A DNA stretch of 22,401 bases, taken from positions 1 to 22,401 of IMG/VR virus record IMGVR_UViG_3300044716_001144. One strand, written 5' to 3'. Positions 5,408 to 15,060 of this stretch are shown here, piece by piece. The notes under the pieces were generated by a model. It did no database searches. It was not told where the DNA came from and saw nothing but the letters and a program-made list of their open reading frames with translations. Within the stretch, counting starts at the first letter, position 1, and the number at the start of each line of letters is the position of its first letter. The position numbers were made by a program, and so were the translations under genes. The stretch is from a virus.

Positions 5408-7225
5408 ATGGAACAACCAAAGATTGACAAGACAGATCTTGTTAATGCTATTGCCAACGCCTTAGGTGACGCTGTCGTTATGTATATCGAGGCGCATGGC
5501 GTAGTTATAGAAGATAAGGAAGCAGACTCACCTTACGAAGATGCTCCTATCGTTGAACAGATTATGGATGACCGTGACGGTTGCCCGCTATGCGGAGAAG
5601 CCGGTTGTGTATGCCCTGGATCAGACAAAGGTTACTGCCTATGCGACTCAGATTGTGCGTGCACCCAGTGCATATCTGCAGAAGAGTACGGACAATTTGA
5701 TTCTCAAGAGTTTGACATGCTTTTCTCTTTGCAAGAGGAGCAAGCCGAAGCTATTGCCGCGGCAGGAATTATCGTTGCTGAAGAGCAAGACCTTGCTGCA
5801 GCTCTGTTAGAGATCGCAGAGAAGCACGGAAAGTTTAATGAAGACGAGACAGGCATCTGGGCAGGGTACACTCCTGCGGCTGAAAATGAGTATAAAGAAA
5901 TTGGTGTTAAGTGCATCAACTGTGTGCTCTATGAAGGTCCTGGCGTTTGCAAGATTATTAAGCAACCAATTGAAGACGATGGCAAGTGCCGTTTTGCAGT
6001 TATACCTGACGGAGTAGTTAAGGTTGAAGACGATCAGATTACAGCTTCAATTGATCTTTTAGACTCCGTTGATACTTCCACGCTTGCAAACAAGAGCCCT
6101 TGCTGGGACGGATATAAGCAAGTAGGAATGAAAAAGGGCAAGAGCGGAAAGATGGTGCCCAACTGCGTACCTGTCGATGCGTCGAACGACTCAGAATTTG
6201 CAGTTGATGAAGAGACAGACGAGTGTCCAGAGGCTACACAGGATATTGAACTTAACTTAAAGAATCGTCAAAACGCGATTGACAACGTTGGTTACGGCCC
6301 GTTAAATCCAGACGAGCCTAATGAAGAATTTTGGCAAGAAAAAGCTGACAAGTGGAAAACAACTGCCGATGAAGCAAAGACAGCAGTCTGCGGAAATTGT
6401 GTATTCTTTATTCGTACTCCAAAGATGCTTGACTGCATCTCAACAGGATTAGAGCAAGGCGACTCTAGCGCAATTGATGCTGACGCAGCAATTGACCAAG
6501 CAGAGCTTGGATATTGCGAAGCATTAGATTTCAAGTGCGCCGCGTCTCGCACGTGCAACGCCTGGGCAACAGGCGGACCTATTACCGCGGCAAGCTCACG
6601 CAAAGCTCCAAAGAAAGATCGCATCTACGGCTCAAAGAAAAATAAGCCAGGATCTGCAGCTGGATCTAAGAAGATTGTTTTCTCTGCGAAGACAGAACAA
6701 GCACTTTCTAACAAGGTAGCGGAGCACAATAAAAGTGCAAAGGCTGGACGTAAAGCAACTCTTCCAATGCTAAAGGCAGTCTACCGTAGAGGTTCAGGTG
6801 CGTTCTCGTCTAGTCATCGACCAGGTAAGACTCGTGACCAGTGGGCAATGGCTCGCGTTAACGCGTTCCTTAAGCTTCTAAAGTCTGGCTCTCCTGCCAA
6901 CCCTAATTACAAGCAGGACAATGATCTATTGCCTAAGGCTCACCCTAAGTCCTCTCGCGGCGAAGCAGCGGTAATCCAACACGAGCTATTGCAGGTTGCA
7001 CTTAAGAGTGCGCAGGAGTATGGCTCACCTGAACATGCTATCTACTCTATGGCAGAGTACTCCGGTCTTAGCTATGACATCATTCCAGCACTTCGCGGTG
7101 CATGGTTACGCGGTGTTCGCGACGGCGAGGTGCCGTTCGAGCGAGCATACACACTTGCAACAAAGCTGTACGATAGTAAGGACTCAGACCTTTTGCCAAA
7201 AAAGCGTAGATCGGAAAAAGCATAG
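5408..7225 (+). CDS. Cys-rich head-module protein with HiPIP-like cassettes (605 aa)
   Basis: Multidomain protein, function unknown. Residues 59-88 hold nine cysteines (C59, 62, 67, 69, 77, 79, 83, 85, 88). A second cassette has C169-x2-C172-x8-C181-x12-C194, and a third C328-x2-C331-x11-C343 with C370, C377 and C383; both resemble phage domains likened to high-potential iron-sulfur proteins. Between them is the recurrent phage motif CWDGYKQVGMK...VPNCVP (232-255). About 399-517 is a basic conserved phage module of unknown function (RRGSGAFSSSHRPGKTRDQW, ARVNAFLKLLKSG), ending DNDLLPK. The DLLPK tag recurs at the very C-terminus (DSDLLPKKRR). The gene lies 5 nt after the portal and overlaps the giant gene (TAGTG), so all three are probably co-translated. 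Metal binding is inferred from cysteine spacing only. Confidence 0.75.
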   Translation: MEQPKIDKTDLVNAIANALGDAVVMYIEAHGVVIEDKEADSPYEDAPIVEQIMDDRDGCPLCGEAGCVCPGSDKGYCLCDSDCACTQCISAEEYGQFDSQEFDMLFSLQEEQAEAIAAAGIIVAEEQDLAAALLEIAEKHGKFNEDETGIWAGYTPAAENEYKEIGVKCINCVLYEGPGVCKIIKQPIEDDGKCRFAVIPDGVVKVEDDQITASIDLLDSVDTSTLANKSPCWDGYKQVGMKKGKSGKMVPNCVPVDASNDSEFAVDEETDECPEATQDIELNLKNRQNAIDNVGYGPLNPDEPNEEFWQEKADKWKTTADEAKTAVCGNCVFFIRTPKMLDCISTGLEQGDSSAIDADAAIDQAELGYCEALDFKCAASRTCNAWATGGPITAASSRKAPKKDRIYGSKKNKPGSAAGSKKIVFSAKTEQALSNKVAEHNKSAKAGRKATLPMLKAVYRRGSGAFSSSHRPGKTRDQWAMARVNAFLKLLKSGSPANPNYKQDNDLLPKAHPKSSRGEAAVIQHELLQVALKSAQEYGSPEHAIYSMAEYSGLSYDIIPALRGAWLRGVRDGEVPFERAYTLATKLYDSKDSDLLPKKRRSEKA

Positions 7226-10200
7226 TGGAATCTCCGTTAAATAAGAAGATCCAGCGCGGTGAAAATCGCAAGGCAGCTCCTTCTAAAAAGGTAAAGGAGT
7301 ATAAGACTCTACACGAGAAGGTTTTATCTCTCGTACAGGCGTCTAACGCTAGTGTCCGTGAAGAACGCCGTGTAACTCCACGCTCAGCGCTTACAGTTAT
7401 GGATCGCGCCCTTGAATCACTAAGCTCTTTAAGTCTAGAGTCTCGCGAGGCTGGAGCATTACGCGAGGTTGCCGTCTTTATCTCTACTGCAACAAATACC
7501 TTTAGCACTAACAGTACAAAGCATACAGATCTTCTTATGCAGGGTCACCCTCTTTCAGCGTTGAACGCTTCACTTACTCCAGCTGAGTATCGTGAAAAAT
7601 ACGCAACGTGGCTAGCTGCAGATTCTGCAGTTAACGACAATGTTCGCGCACTTGTTGCAAGTGCCCACGCGGCTGAGCCTGGTTCGATTGAGCGTGAACA
7701 TGCGTTTTCACGTCTACTGGTAACGAAGAAGTTCGTGCCTGGCTACTTTAAGATTGATGTTCTTGAGGCGATTACCGCGGCATTTGGTAGCGGCAACTCT
7801 TCTGCAGCTCGTAGAGCTCGCGTAGCTCTACAGTGGCGTGACCGTAAAGGCCGCTGGGTTGAAATGGGACGTGGTGTTAACTTTAACTTCCGTATGCCTG
7901 ACGGCTCTGTTGCTAGAGCTTCTGGTACTTATGTTGGTGTTAGACCACAGCGAGCTGGAGAAAATTACACTGCAGGTCTTATGCAAGTTTCAGGAGATGC
8001 TAATCTTCCAGACGGCATCTACGCAATTAGAGCTGGCAACGCACAGACATACTCTGCTCGTCTGACTACAGGGCAACTTAGAAAAGCTGGTATTACTCGA
8101 ACACGAGGCGCTGATCAAAATACAGTTAACATTCCTACAAAAGATGAACTTATTGCAGAGCGTCTTGACGCTCCTATAGGTTGGACAAAGGTAGACGACA
8201 ATACATTTACATCTGACGATAACTACACTATAAAAGCTACCGACGGCGAATACACTCTTTATCGCCAAAACGAAGACGGCTCACTTGCCGGTAAGGTTGG
8301 CCAAGGTGCTAACTGGGCAGACATTAATGATCTTGCAACTAATGACCAAGAAGCGTACGATGTAGTTAAGGGTCAAGATACTTCAGGAGAACAGCAAGTA
8401 GTTAAGGCTCGCCTCGATGCTAGAACAGCACAGAACGCCGAGTTCGATAGACTAGAAAATCTTATTGATAGCGGAGTCGACCAAAATGGCAACAAGGTCC
8501 CTGCTGGCTGGGAAGGCGCCGTTAGGCCAGGTGCAAGAGCAGACATTGAACCTAGACGAATCGGTGCAGATAGAGTACTTGGTGAAGAAGGACTCCCTTA
8601 CATCGAGTACAGCAAGACATATGCAGATGACAATGGAAACCCTGTTGTTGCCAAAGCTATATTCATGCGTGACGGCAAGTTCTACGCTAATGATAAAGAG
8701 TACGATTCATGGGATGCAGCCGAGGCTGACATTCCAAACTGGATTACTGCCGAGGAAGACAAGCGCGGTCGCAAGCTAGAACCTGTTAAGCCAGAAGAGA
8801 TCAAGATACAAGAGATCCTGCTGCCTAGATTTGAAGATGGTCCGTCTGACTACGTGCGTTTTGGCCCAGAGCCAGACGACGCAGACTACAGAGCAGGTTT
8901 CTTTGACAAGGACGGAAATAGACTTCCAGGACCTCCAGCAAGTGATGACCCACTGCCAGCTTTAACAGACGAGCAAAATAAAAAAATTGATGCTGAGATC
9001 AGAAATCTTATTGAGAATCCTCCAGCTCCTACAGAGATGGACAAAAGAATTGAAAAGCTTCTCAAGAAAACAAGAGAAGAGTGGGACGAGGGTAAGAAAA
9101 ACTACGCTAGGATCCAAGGTGAAGTCGGTGACTTTTCAAGCCCAGAAGATCTGCCAACAGAAGGTGTTATCGAAGGCACTGATATTCGCTATGAAATAAG
9201 AACTGGTGCTGGCCAACTTGGTGGGCGCATGCGCGACGGACGAGTCCGCAATAGAGAACGCGCTGCGGTAGAAGGGCAGATAGCTACTCTTTATTTAATT
9301 GGTGATACTTCTAATTTAACACTTCCAAAACCTGAACGTAATGGTAACTGGAGAGGTCCAGACAATGGTGATAGAAGCGTAGTCATAGAACGCCCTTCTG
9401 CTCCACATCCAATGGCAGGAGATCCTGTACTAGACGCTAAAAAACTTGTAGCCAGATTAAATGAAGCAAATAAAAACAATGATGCAGCCTCTGCTCCTCA
9501 AGTTTCAGAACGTAAACCAGGCACTGCCACGCAAGACGAGACTGATTCTCAAGATATTAAAGACGTAGACAAAGCACTAGACTTCTTAGATAAGCACATG
9601 GATGAAGAAGGTAGTACTGAAGATCGAGCCATGGGAATCTCTCAAGCACAGGATCATCTTAAGGAAGCAAAGAAGGATCTTGAAAGTGGAGATGTAGAGT
9701 CTGCTATTTCATCTCTTGAAGATGCGTTTAACTTAATGGACGGATTAGAAAATCCAAGCGAAGGCATTTTCCCTAACGGTGAGAACTCCGCTGAAGCGGT
9801 AGACGTTGTAAATAAGCTAATTACTCGTTTACAAGAAGACAGCGACGGCCCAGACGAGCCACCAACTCCTCCAACAGGTGGGACTCCACCAAAGACTCCT
9901 ACACCTTCACAGCCTTCAACACCAGGTTTATTTAACAACTTTGATGTGCCTAACGGTGCGTTCCAACTTCGTACTGTAGACTATGAGCCAGAAGGTCGTG
10001 TAGACGAGGCAAGCACGAACTTTACAGATGACCCTAAGAAGCTAGCTACGCAGTTTACTCCACAAGATTTAGTTTCTGCGTTAAGCGAAGCCCTTGTTGG
10101 TACATCAGATGATGCAGCAATCGCCGAGATTCTAAACGCAAACGTAGATGACGCAGGAGACATTCCTGGAGCTGAAGACATGGGCGGAGTAGACATTCCT

Positions 10201-13200
10201 CGCGCTGACATGGGTCGTCCATCAGGCGCTGGTCGTCTAGAGTTTAACGCAGGTGAAGAGTACGTTCCAATGGAAGCTCTTTATAACGCGGTGTGGGAAG
10301 CTGGACTAGACCCTAACCGTGTAGTTGCAAACATCTACGACTCTGTAAATGGAAACAACAATAACCTTAATCGTCTTATCGAGGCGCAAGGAGGAGTTCG
10401 CTCTCCAGAGGAAGCGCAACTTGTTGATGACATTACAGCCGAGATTCGTCAGATTAAGAGCGCTTCTCCAGACAGCGTCTCATCAGCTAACAAAAAAGAT
10501 AAGCCTTTGCCAGAAGAAGATCCACTTCCTGGACAGCTTATTGAAAACGTACCTATTGACTTTGAGAACCCTGACTATTACATCCCAGACTCAAATGCGT
10601 ACATTCCTTCTCAACCGGAAGTTGATGAAAATGGATTTACAGATAACCCGGAGATTCTTTCTCGCGACTACGAGACTGCAGATCTTATTGACCAGATGAT
10701 TGCCGGTATCACCGATGGCTCAGGCGCGGCGCTTCTATCTTTCGATGATATTACAGTTGAAGTTCCAGTTGAAGCTCTTCGTGATGCTATCCAACTTCAA
10801 GACATCAACACCAATGATATTCTTTTAGAGCTTAAAAGAGAATCAAACGACATGAGTGATGATCCTGGCGATCTTGAAGATATGATTGACAACTTAAGTG
10901 ATCCAGAATCTGATACATCTGAGTCGAGACTTCAAGCGCACTCTCAAATGATTAGAGATCTTATAGAGCAGACCGGAAACACTGTTGACGATGAAACGGC
11001 TGATAAGATCCGTGATGCTATAAACCAAGAAGGACTTCTTGATTGGTCTGAGGCAGACGATGCTGAGATCATAGAGGCGATTACTGAAGTTGCGGGTCCT
11101 GACATACTTCGTCAACCCGCTCAAGAACCGGAGCCGCGTAGATTTCCTCCTACAACAGGAGAACGTCAAGCTATCGAGCGCCCAGTAAACCCTCCCGCTC
11201 CAATTGGTCCTTTTGACACGCAAGGACTTAACAATATTAGTAGTTTAATTAGAACTACGTTCCCTAGAGGGTTTACTAATGACAACAAGATCGTAGGTAT
11301 CTACGAAAATTCATCAAACACCGAATCCATGCTTGTTCTTTCTCGTGGAGAGGGCACAGAGCCGATTCTGTTTAGATGGCAAGAGCAAGCAGGACTGTTT
11401 TCTTTTACTCCTCAAAATACTGAAGAGTGGTTCGCTAGTGAAAACGCTCAAGCACTCGGTTGGCGCGCGCCTACTGATGAAGAGCAAGCTGGACTAAGGG
11501 GTTTCGTTAGCAATGATGATTTCGTCCCTGAAGCTGCTAACACTCCGCCACGCTACGCGCATACCATTGACTTTTCAGAAATAAATAGTCAGCAGCAATT
11601 TACAGACTGGCTAGAGGAAAATGGACTTCAGAACGATATAAGATTTAGAAGTATACGTCCAAATGGTGTTAACTCTGAGGTTTCTTTTGAGTTCATCAAT
11701 AACACTACAGAAGTTAAAGATCGATTTGCTAAAGCGTACAACGACTCTGATTCATGGAATGAACTTGTTGACGATATTGGCGGAGACTCTGCAGAAGAGA
11801 TACCTACTAATGAATCTGTGCCAGTCGTCGAAGAGCCAGCCGCAGAAGTGGCAGAGCCAGCTCTAGCTTACCCAGGACCAGAAAATCGTGGATATCACCC
11901 AGACAACACAGTTCTTGATAGAACTGGAAAGGTTATGGGTAAAGGCACACGTATTCGTGCATCACGTGACGGCCGTACTGGAACAGTTATCGCTGTGCAA
12001 AACATTGATAACCGCACTGGCGAAAGAATTCCTTATGTTCGTGTACGATTTGATGACGGAACTGTTGCTGTTCGCTCTGCACTCAAGGTTCGTGCGACAG
12101 GCGATGCAGTTCAAGCTGTCCCAAATCGCGAAGTCCCAGCAATCCCGCCGGTCCCAACTAACATTGGAGACAGACTTGATGCGCCTGTAGTAAACCCAGG
12201 TGCAGTTGCTACAGATGGAAGTATTGCTGGTGTGGCTAATCTTGGAGAACTTCCAGAAGAACTACAAGGTCTTGGAAATCCAGACGCGGTGCAGACAGAT
12301 TTTGCAGCGTGGGGTGATAGAGCTGGTGAAATAGCATTTGCCGGTCGTAACAGAGTCTCTCTTGATAACTTAAGAAAGCTAAACGTAGAGTACTCTCTTG
12401 CAACACTTGCTGCAAGTACACTCGATGGTGATGAACGCACGCAAAAACGAGCTGAAGCTGAAGCTATAAAAGAGCGTTTAGATAAAGCAGTTTTTGACAC
12501 CTTTGGAATTAGAGACGGCGTAACTTTTGGAAATAACGGTTACACTCTTACAAGCAGAGGCGTAAGTATTAACTTAGTCGGGACAGATGAAGCTAGCATA
12601 ACTAGAGATAACGTCCCAATGAGTTTTACAACTTCAATGAGTATTAAAGACTCAGACGGTCGTACAATTGGAACAGTTAACCGAACACTTTCATACGTAA
12701 GTCGTGGTGACGGTACTCCAGGATACTGGAAGGTTAAAAATGACTATCTGTCTATTGATAGCGCTAGAGATAAGAAATCTGGTTTTGCAACAGCGTATAA
12801 CCGCTACATGGAAGACTGGTACATAGCAAACGGCGTTAAAGAGATTCACGTGCAGGCTGCAGGTGGAGGATCATATCAAGGCGCGTTTGTCTGGGCTCTA
12901 AACGGTTTTAACTGGGAAACACCAGGTTCTGCAGAAAATGATCTAGGCTGGAGACTTCAGCGCATGCGTCGCGAAGCGAACACAGATCAAGAGCGAGCTG
13001 CTATTGACAGACTAAAACAAAGAGCAGACCAGGCAAAGATCCCTGGAGGTGGTGTAGATTTAGACAAGGCCCCAACTCCGATGGAGCTAGCGCTAGTTGG
13101 CTGGTATCCTGGCGCAACAAATTGGCTAGGCAAGAAGTTCATGTCTGAGAACACAGGTTGGATGGGAGTAAAACGCCTAGATCCTACTAGAAAAGAACAA

Positions 13201-14454
13201 ATTCAAGCGATAAACTATGATCAGATTCGTAGAGCTCGTTCACGCATAAAGGACAAGCTTAACCGTCCTGGAGTCTCGCGTGAGTTTGTGCTTAAGGCTA
13301 ATAGCGACGAGTTCTTAGCGAATAATCAAACCCTTACTCCTTATATAGAAGAGATTAGAAGCGCGTTCCAAAACAACACATCTTTAGCTACTCTCTCACC
13401 CGCGGCTAAGACAGCTCTCTCCCGCTGGGTAGGAGATCAGATTATGGCAGGAGACAACAGAACTCTTCCTCTTACAGATGCGTTTAGACTACGTACCGCC
13501 TTAGACGCAGAGGCGGCAGCAGATAATCCTCGCGCTGGGCAAACAGACTTTGGCGTTGGGAATCTTCTTGCCTCAGCTGACTTTGAAGATATCTCAAAAA
13601 ATAGACTTCCTGGCTTTACAGTTCGCAGATTGGGAACAGAAGAATCGGGATATAACGATACGTACCTAGTAAAGCACACTGACTCCGGGCAAATTTTCTA
13701 CGTCAAGAAAGATGAACTTGCAAAGCAGTACAGGATCGACCCTCTTCGTGCTGAAATAGAAGCAGGAATGCTTACTCGTGCGCTCGGGTTCCAAGGTATG
13801 TACGAGACACGAGCAAATATTAAAGACGCATCTGGAGAAGTTCTTGTAATGCAACAGGCAGGTTCTTCATTGCCTCTTGCTAGCGAGCCTCAGACTCTGT
13901 CAAACGTCTTTGAAAACGGAGGAATTCAAGGACCTGATGGAATAGTCCCTGTTACTCGCTCAACCTTGTTAGATTCTCTTCGTACTCCTGAAGACGCTGT
14001 TCGCATTGCCCTTCTTGATCTTATTATAAACAATCAAGATCGCCATAACGGGAACGTCCTTCTTGCTATTGATGGCACGGACCCTTCCCGCCTACGTATG
14101 CTTCCGATAGATCATTCTCTCGCGCAAATGGCTCCTTCAGATACATTTAACTTTGAACAAGTTCTATCAACTTACGATAACGTGTACTCAAACACTATCC
14201 CAGTGCTTCTACAAAGAATGGGTCAAGATGAACTTATTCAGGCGTTTAGAAACGAGGCAGACAAGTTAGTTGCCTCCTTGAGATCTGATGCGTTTTCTCC
14301 TAGCGGAAATGAGCTTAGAATTATCATCGACCGCTACGGAAGCTTGAACGCATATCGAGACGCTATTGAGGCGCGTACAGCAGAGCTTCTCACTCCCGGC
14401 ACGAGAAACTTTGAACAGTTTAAAGATATTCTAACAGCTAGCTACTGGAGATAG
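7225..14454 (+). CDS. Giant virion/effector protein with GNAT-like and PI3/4-kinase-like domains (2409 aa)
   Basis: Start GTG overlaps the previous TAG. Residues 1-190 are helical. QWRDRKGRWVEMGRG (203-217) is a recurrent phage motif, followed by beta-rich segments. About 640-860 is helical and acidic; 876-905 is a Pro/Thr linker. Two similar helical units begin at 1014 (VPMEALYNAV) and 1180 (VPVEALRDAI). An SH3/KOW-like barrel lies at about 1553-1627. About 1761-1908 is GNAT-like, with K1850-K-S-G-F-A1855 in the acetyl-CoA loop position and EIHVQAAGGG then VWALNGFNW. About 2128-2409 is a PI3/4-kinase-like domain: Lys2161 (FYVKK), Glu2177 or 2179, hinge VLVMQQAG, catalytic DRHNGN (2272-2277) and metal-binding IDH (2295-2297). 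Position after the portal is that of MuF-type proteins that carry toxin domains, though no MuF domain is recognised. Injection into the host is inference. Confidence 0.8.
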   Translation: MESPLNKKIQRGENRKAAPSKKVKEYKTLHEKVLSLVQASNASVREERRVTPRSALTVMDRALESLSSLSLESREAGALREVAVFISTATNTFSTNSTKHTDLLMQGHPLSALNASLTPAEYREKYATWLAADSAVNDNVRALVASAHAAEPGSIEREHAFSRLLVTKKFVPGYFKIDVLEAITAAFGSGNSSAARRARVALQWRDRKGRWVEMGRGVNFNFRMPDGSVARASGTYVGVRPQRAGENYTAGLMQVSGDANLPDGIYAIRAGNAQTYSARLTTGQLRKAGITRTRGADQNTVNIPTKDELIAERLDAPIGWTKVDDNTFTSDDNYTIKATDGEYTLYRQNEDGSLAGKVGQGANWADINDLATNDQEAYDVVKGQDTSGEQQVVKARLDARTAQNAEFDRLENLIDSGVDQNGNKVPAGWEGAVRPGARADIEPRRIGADRVLGEEGLPYIEYSKTYADDNGNPVVAKAIFMRDGKFYANDKEYDSWDAAEADIPNWITAEEDKRGRKLEPVKPEEIKIQEILLPRFEDGPSDYVRFGPEPDDADYRAGFFDKDGNRLPGPPASDDPLPALTDEQNKKIDAEIRNLIENPPAPTEMDKRIEKLLKKTREEWDEGKKNYARIQGEVGDFSSPEDLPTEGVIEGTDIRYEIRTGAGQLGGRMRDGRVRNRERAAVEGQIATLYLIGDTSNLTLPKPERNGNWRGPDNGDRSVVIERPSAPHPMAGDPVLDAKKLVARLNEANKNNDAASAPQVSERKPGTATQDETDSQDIKDVDKALDFLDKHMDEEGSTEDRAMGISQAQDHLKEAKKDLESGDVESAISSLEDAFNLMDGLENPSEGIFPNGENSAEAVDVVNKLITRLQEDSDGPDEPPTPPTGGTPPKTPTPSQPSTPGLFNNFDVPNGAFQLRTVDYEPEGRVDEASTNFTDDPKKLATQFTPQDLVSALSEALVGTSDDAAIAEILNANVDDAGDIPGAEDMGGVDIPRADMGRPSGAGRLEFNAGEEYVPMEALYNAVWEAGLDPNRVVANIYDSVNGNNNNLNRLIEAQGGVRSPEEAQLVDDITAEIRQIKSASPDSVSSANKKDKPLPEEDPLPGQLIENVPIDFENPDYYIPDSNAYIPSQPEVDENGFTDNPEILSRDYETADLIDQMIAGITDGSGAALLSFDDITVEVPVEALRDAIQLQDINTNDILLELKRESNDMSDDPGDLEDMIDNLSDPESDTSESRLQAHSQMIRDLIEQTGNTVDDETADKIRDAINQEGLLDWSEADDAEIIEAITEVAGPDILRQPAQEPEPRRFPPTTGERQAIERPVNPPAPIGPFDTQGLNNISSLIRTTFPRGFTNDNKIVGIYENSSNTESMLVLSRGEGTEPILFRWQEQAGLFSFTPQNTEEWFASENAQALGWRAPTDEEQAGLRGFVSNDDFVPEAANTPPRYAHTIDFSEINSQQQFTDWLEENGLQNDIRFRSIRPNGVNSEVSFEFINNTTEVKDRFAKAYNDSDSWNELVDDIGGDSAEEIPTNESVPVVEEPAAEVAEPALAYPGPENRGYHPDNTVLDRTGKVMGKGTRIRASRDGRTGTVIAVQNIDNRTGERIPYVRVRFDDGTVAVRSALKVRATGDAVQAVPNREVPAIPPVPTNIGDRLDAPVVNPGAVATDGSIAGVANLGELPEELQGLGNPDAVQTDFAAWGDRAGEIAFAGRNRVSLDNLRKLNVEYSLATLAASTLDGDERTQKRAEAEAIKERLDKAVFDTFGIRDGVTFGNNGYTLTSRGVSINLVGTDEASITRDNVPMSFTTSMSIKDSDGRTIGTVNRTLSYVSRGDGTPGYWKVKNDYLSIDSARDKKSGFATAYNRYMEDWYIANGVKEIHVQAAGGGSYQGAFVWALNGFNWETPGSAENDLGWRLQRMRREANTDQERAAIDRLKQRADQAKIPGGGVDLDKAPTPMELALVGWYPGATNWLGKKFMSENTGWMGVKRLDPTRKEQIQAINYDQIRRARSRIKDKLNRPGVSREFVLKANSDEFLANNQTLTPYIEEIRSAFQNNTSLATLSPAAKTALSRWVGDQIMAGDNRTLPLTDAFRLRTALDAEAAADNPRAGQTDFGVGNLLASADFEDISKNRLPGFTVRRLGTEESGYNDTYLVKHTDSGQIFYVKKDELAKQYRIDPLRAEIEAGMLTRALGFQGMYETRANIKDASGEVLVMQQAGSSLPLASEPQTLSNVFENGGIQGPDGIVPVTRSTLLDSLRTPEDAVRIALLDLIINNQDRHNGNVLLAIDGTDPSRLRMLPIDHSLAQMAPSDTFNFEQVLSTYDNVYSNTIPVLLQRMGQDELIQAFRNEADKLVASLRSDAFSPSGNELRIIIDRYGSLNAYRDAIEARTAELLTPGTRNFEQFKDILTASYWR

Positions 14455-14465
14455 GGTAATACACA

Positions 14466-15059
14466 ATGATAAAAGTAATCCGCGCGTACGACATAGTTAG
14501 TAACAAGCATACCTTCTCCGTGGTAGCTACAGACAAAGGGTACACGTACGTCTTTAGTGACGATAAGAACCCGATGTTTGATGCAAAGAAGCGTCAAGCA
14601 ATGATTATGGAAAGAATAGGCACAGACACTAAGAAACTTAAGGTAGATGACTACCTGGGAATATCTACTCTTGGCTTGTCAAACTTCTACTTTTCTAACG
14701 TTTTCGACGAGCCTAATGAAAAGATTGCTGTTAAGACAGAAAAGATTGCGCTTGCCCACGCAGCATCGGCAGCTAATGGCAAAGCTAAAGGGACTGCCAT
14801 GGCCGTTGCATCCGACGATACGGACCAGGTATTTCATGATTTTCCCGAGTTGCATGATCAGTTATCTAGCGAGGATCCTGATCAAGAGATTACAGCTAGT
14901 GGTATGATTGAACTTGTCTTCGCGGCGCTAGGCGGAGTAGATCCTAACGGTCCCAATGCCTGGCTCTTAGATTACATGGACGGTCAAACCGCCGACGGGT
15001 ACGTTGGAGATCTTGTTTTTGATCTGCAACCTACCAACAAAGAGACAGGGAAAGAGTAA
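14466..15059 (+). CDS. Unknown head-module protein (197 aa)
   Basis: Not recognised. The N-terminal part alternates strands (MIKVIRAYDIV, KHTFSVVATDKGYTYVFSDD) and continues with helical and Asn/Phe-rich segments (LGLSNFYFSNVFDEPNEK). The middle is Ala-rich (ALAHAASAANGKAKGTAMAV). The C-terminal third is acidic (HDFPELHDQLSSEDPDQE), then MIELVFAALGGVDPNGPNAW. A weak ribosome-binding site (AGGG, 14453-14456) lies inside the end of the giant gene. It is separated from its neighbours by 11 and 1 nt, so it is surely part of the same operon, between the effector-like protein and the protease fusion. Confidence 0.65.
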   Translation: MIKVIRAYDIVSNKHTFSVVATDKGYTYVFSDDKNPMFDAKKRQAMIMERIGTDTKKLKVDDYLGISTLGLSNFYFSNVFDEPNEKIAVKTEKIALAHAASAANGKAKGTAMAVASDDTDQVFHDFPELHDQLSSEDPDQEITASGMIELVFAALGGVDPNGPNAWLLDYMDGQTADGYVGDLVFDLQPTNKETGKE

Positions 15060-15060
15060 C

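Noticed and set aside
7080-7508. 142-aa minus-strand ORF across the 7225 junction
   Set aside because: Opposes two supported, overlapping plus-strand genes.
10388-10395. Shine-Dalgarno-like AAGGAGGA inside the giant gene
   Set aside because: No in-frame ATG, GTG or TTG at a useful distance, unlike the three sites in the protease and capsid genes.
15004-15060. Upstream extension of the protease fusion to ATG 15004
   Set aside because: It would overlap the 14466 gene by 56 nt. GTG 15061 has a ribosome-binding site and fits the operon spacing.
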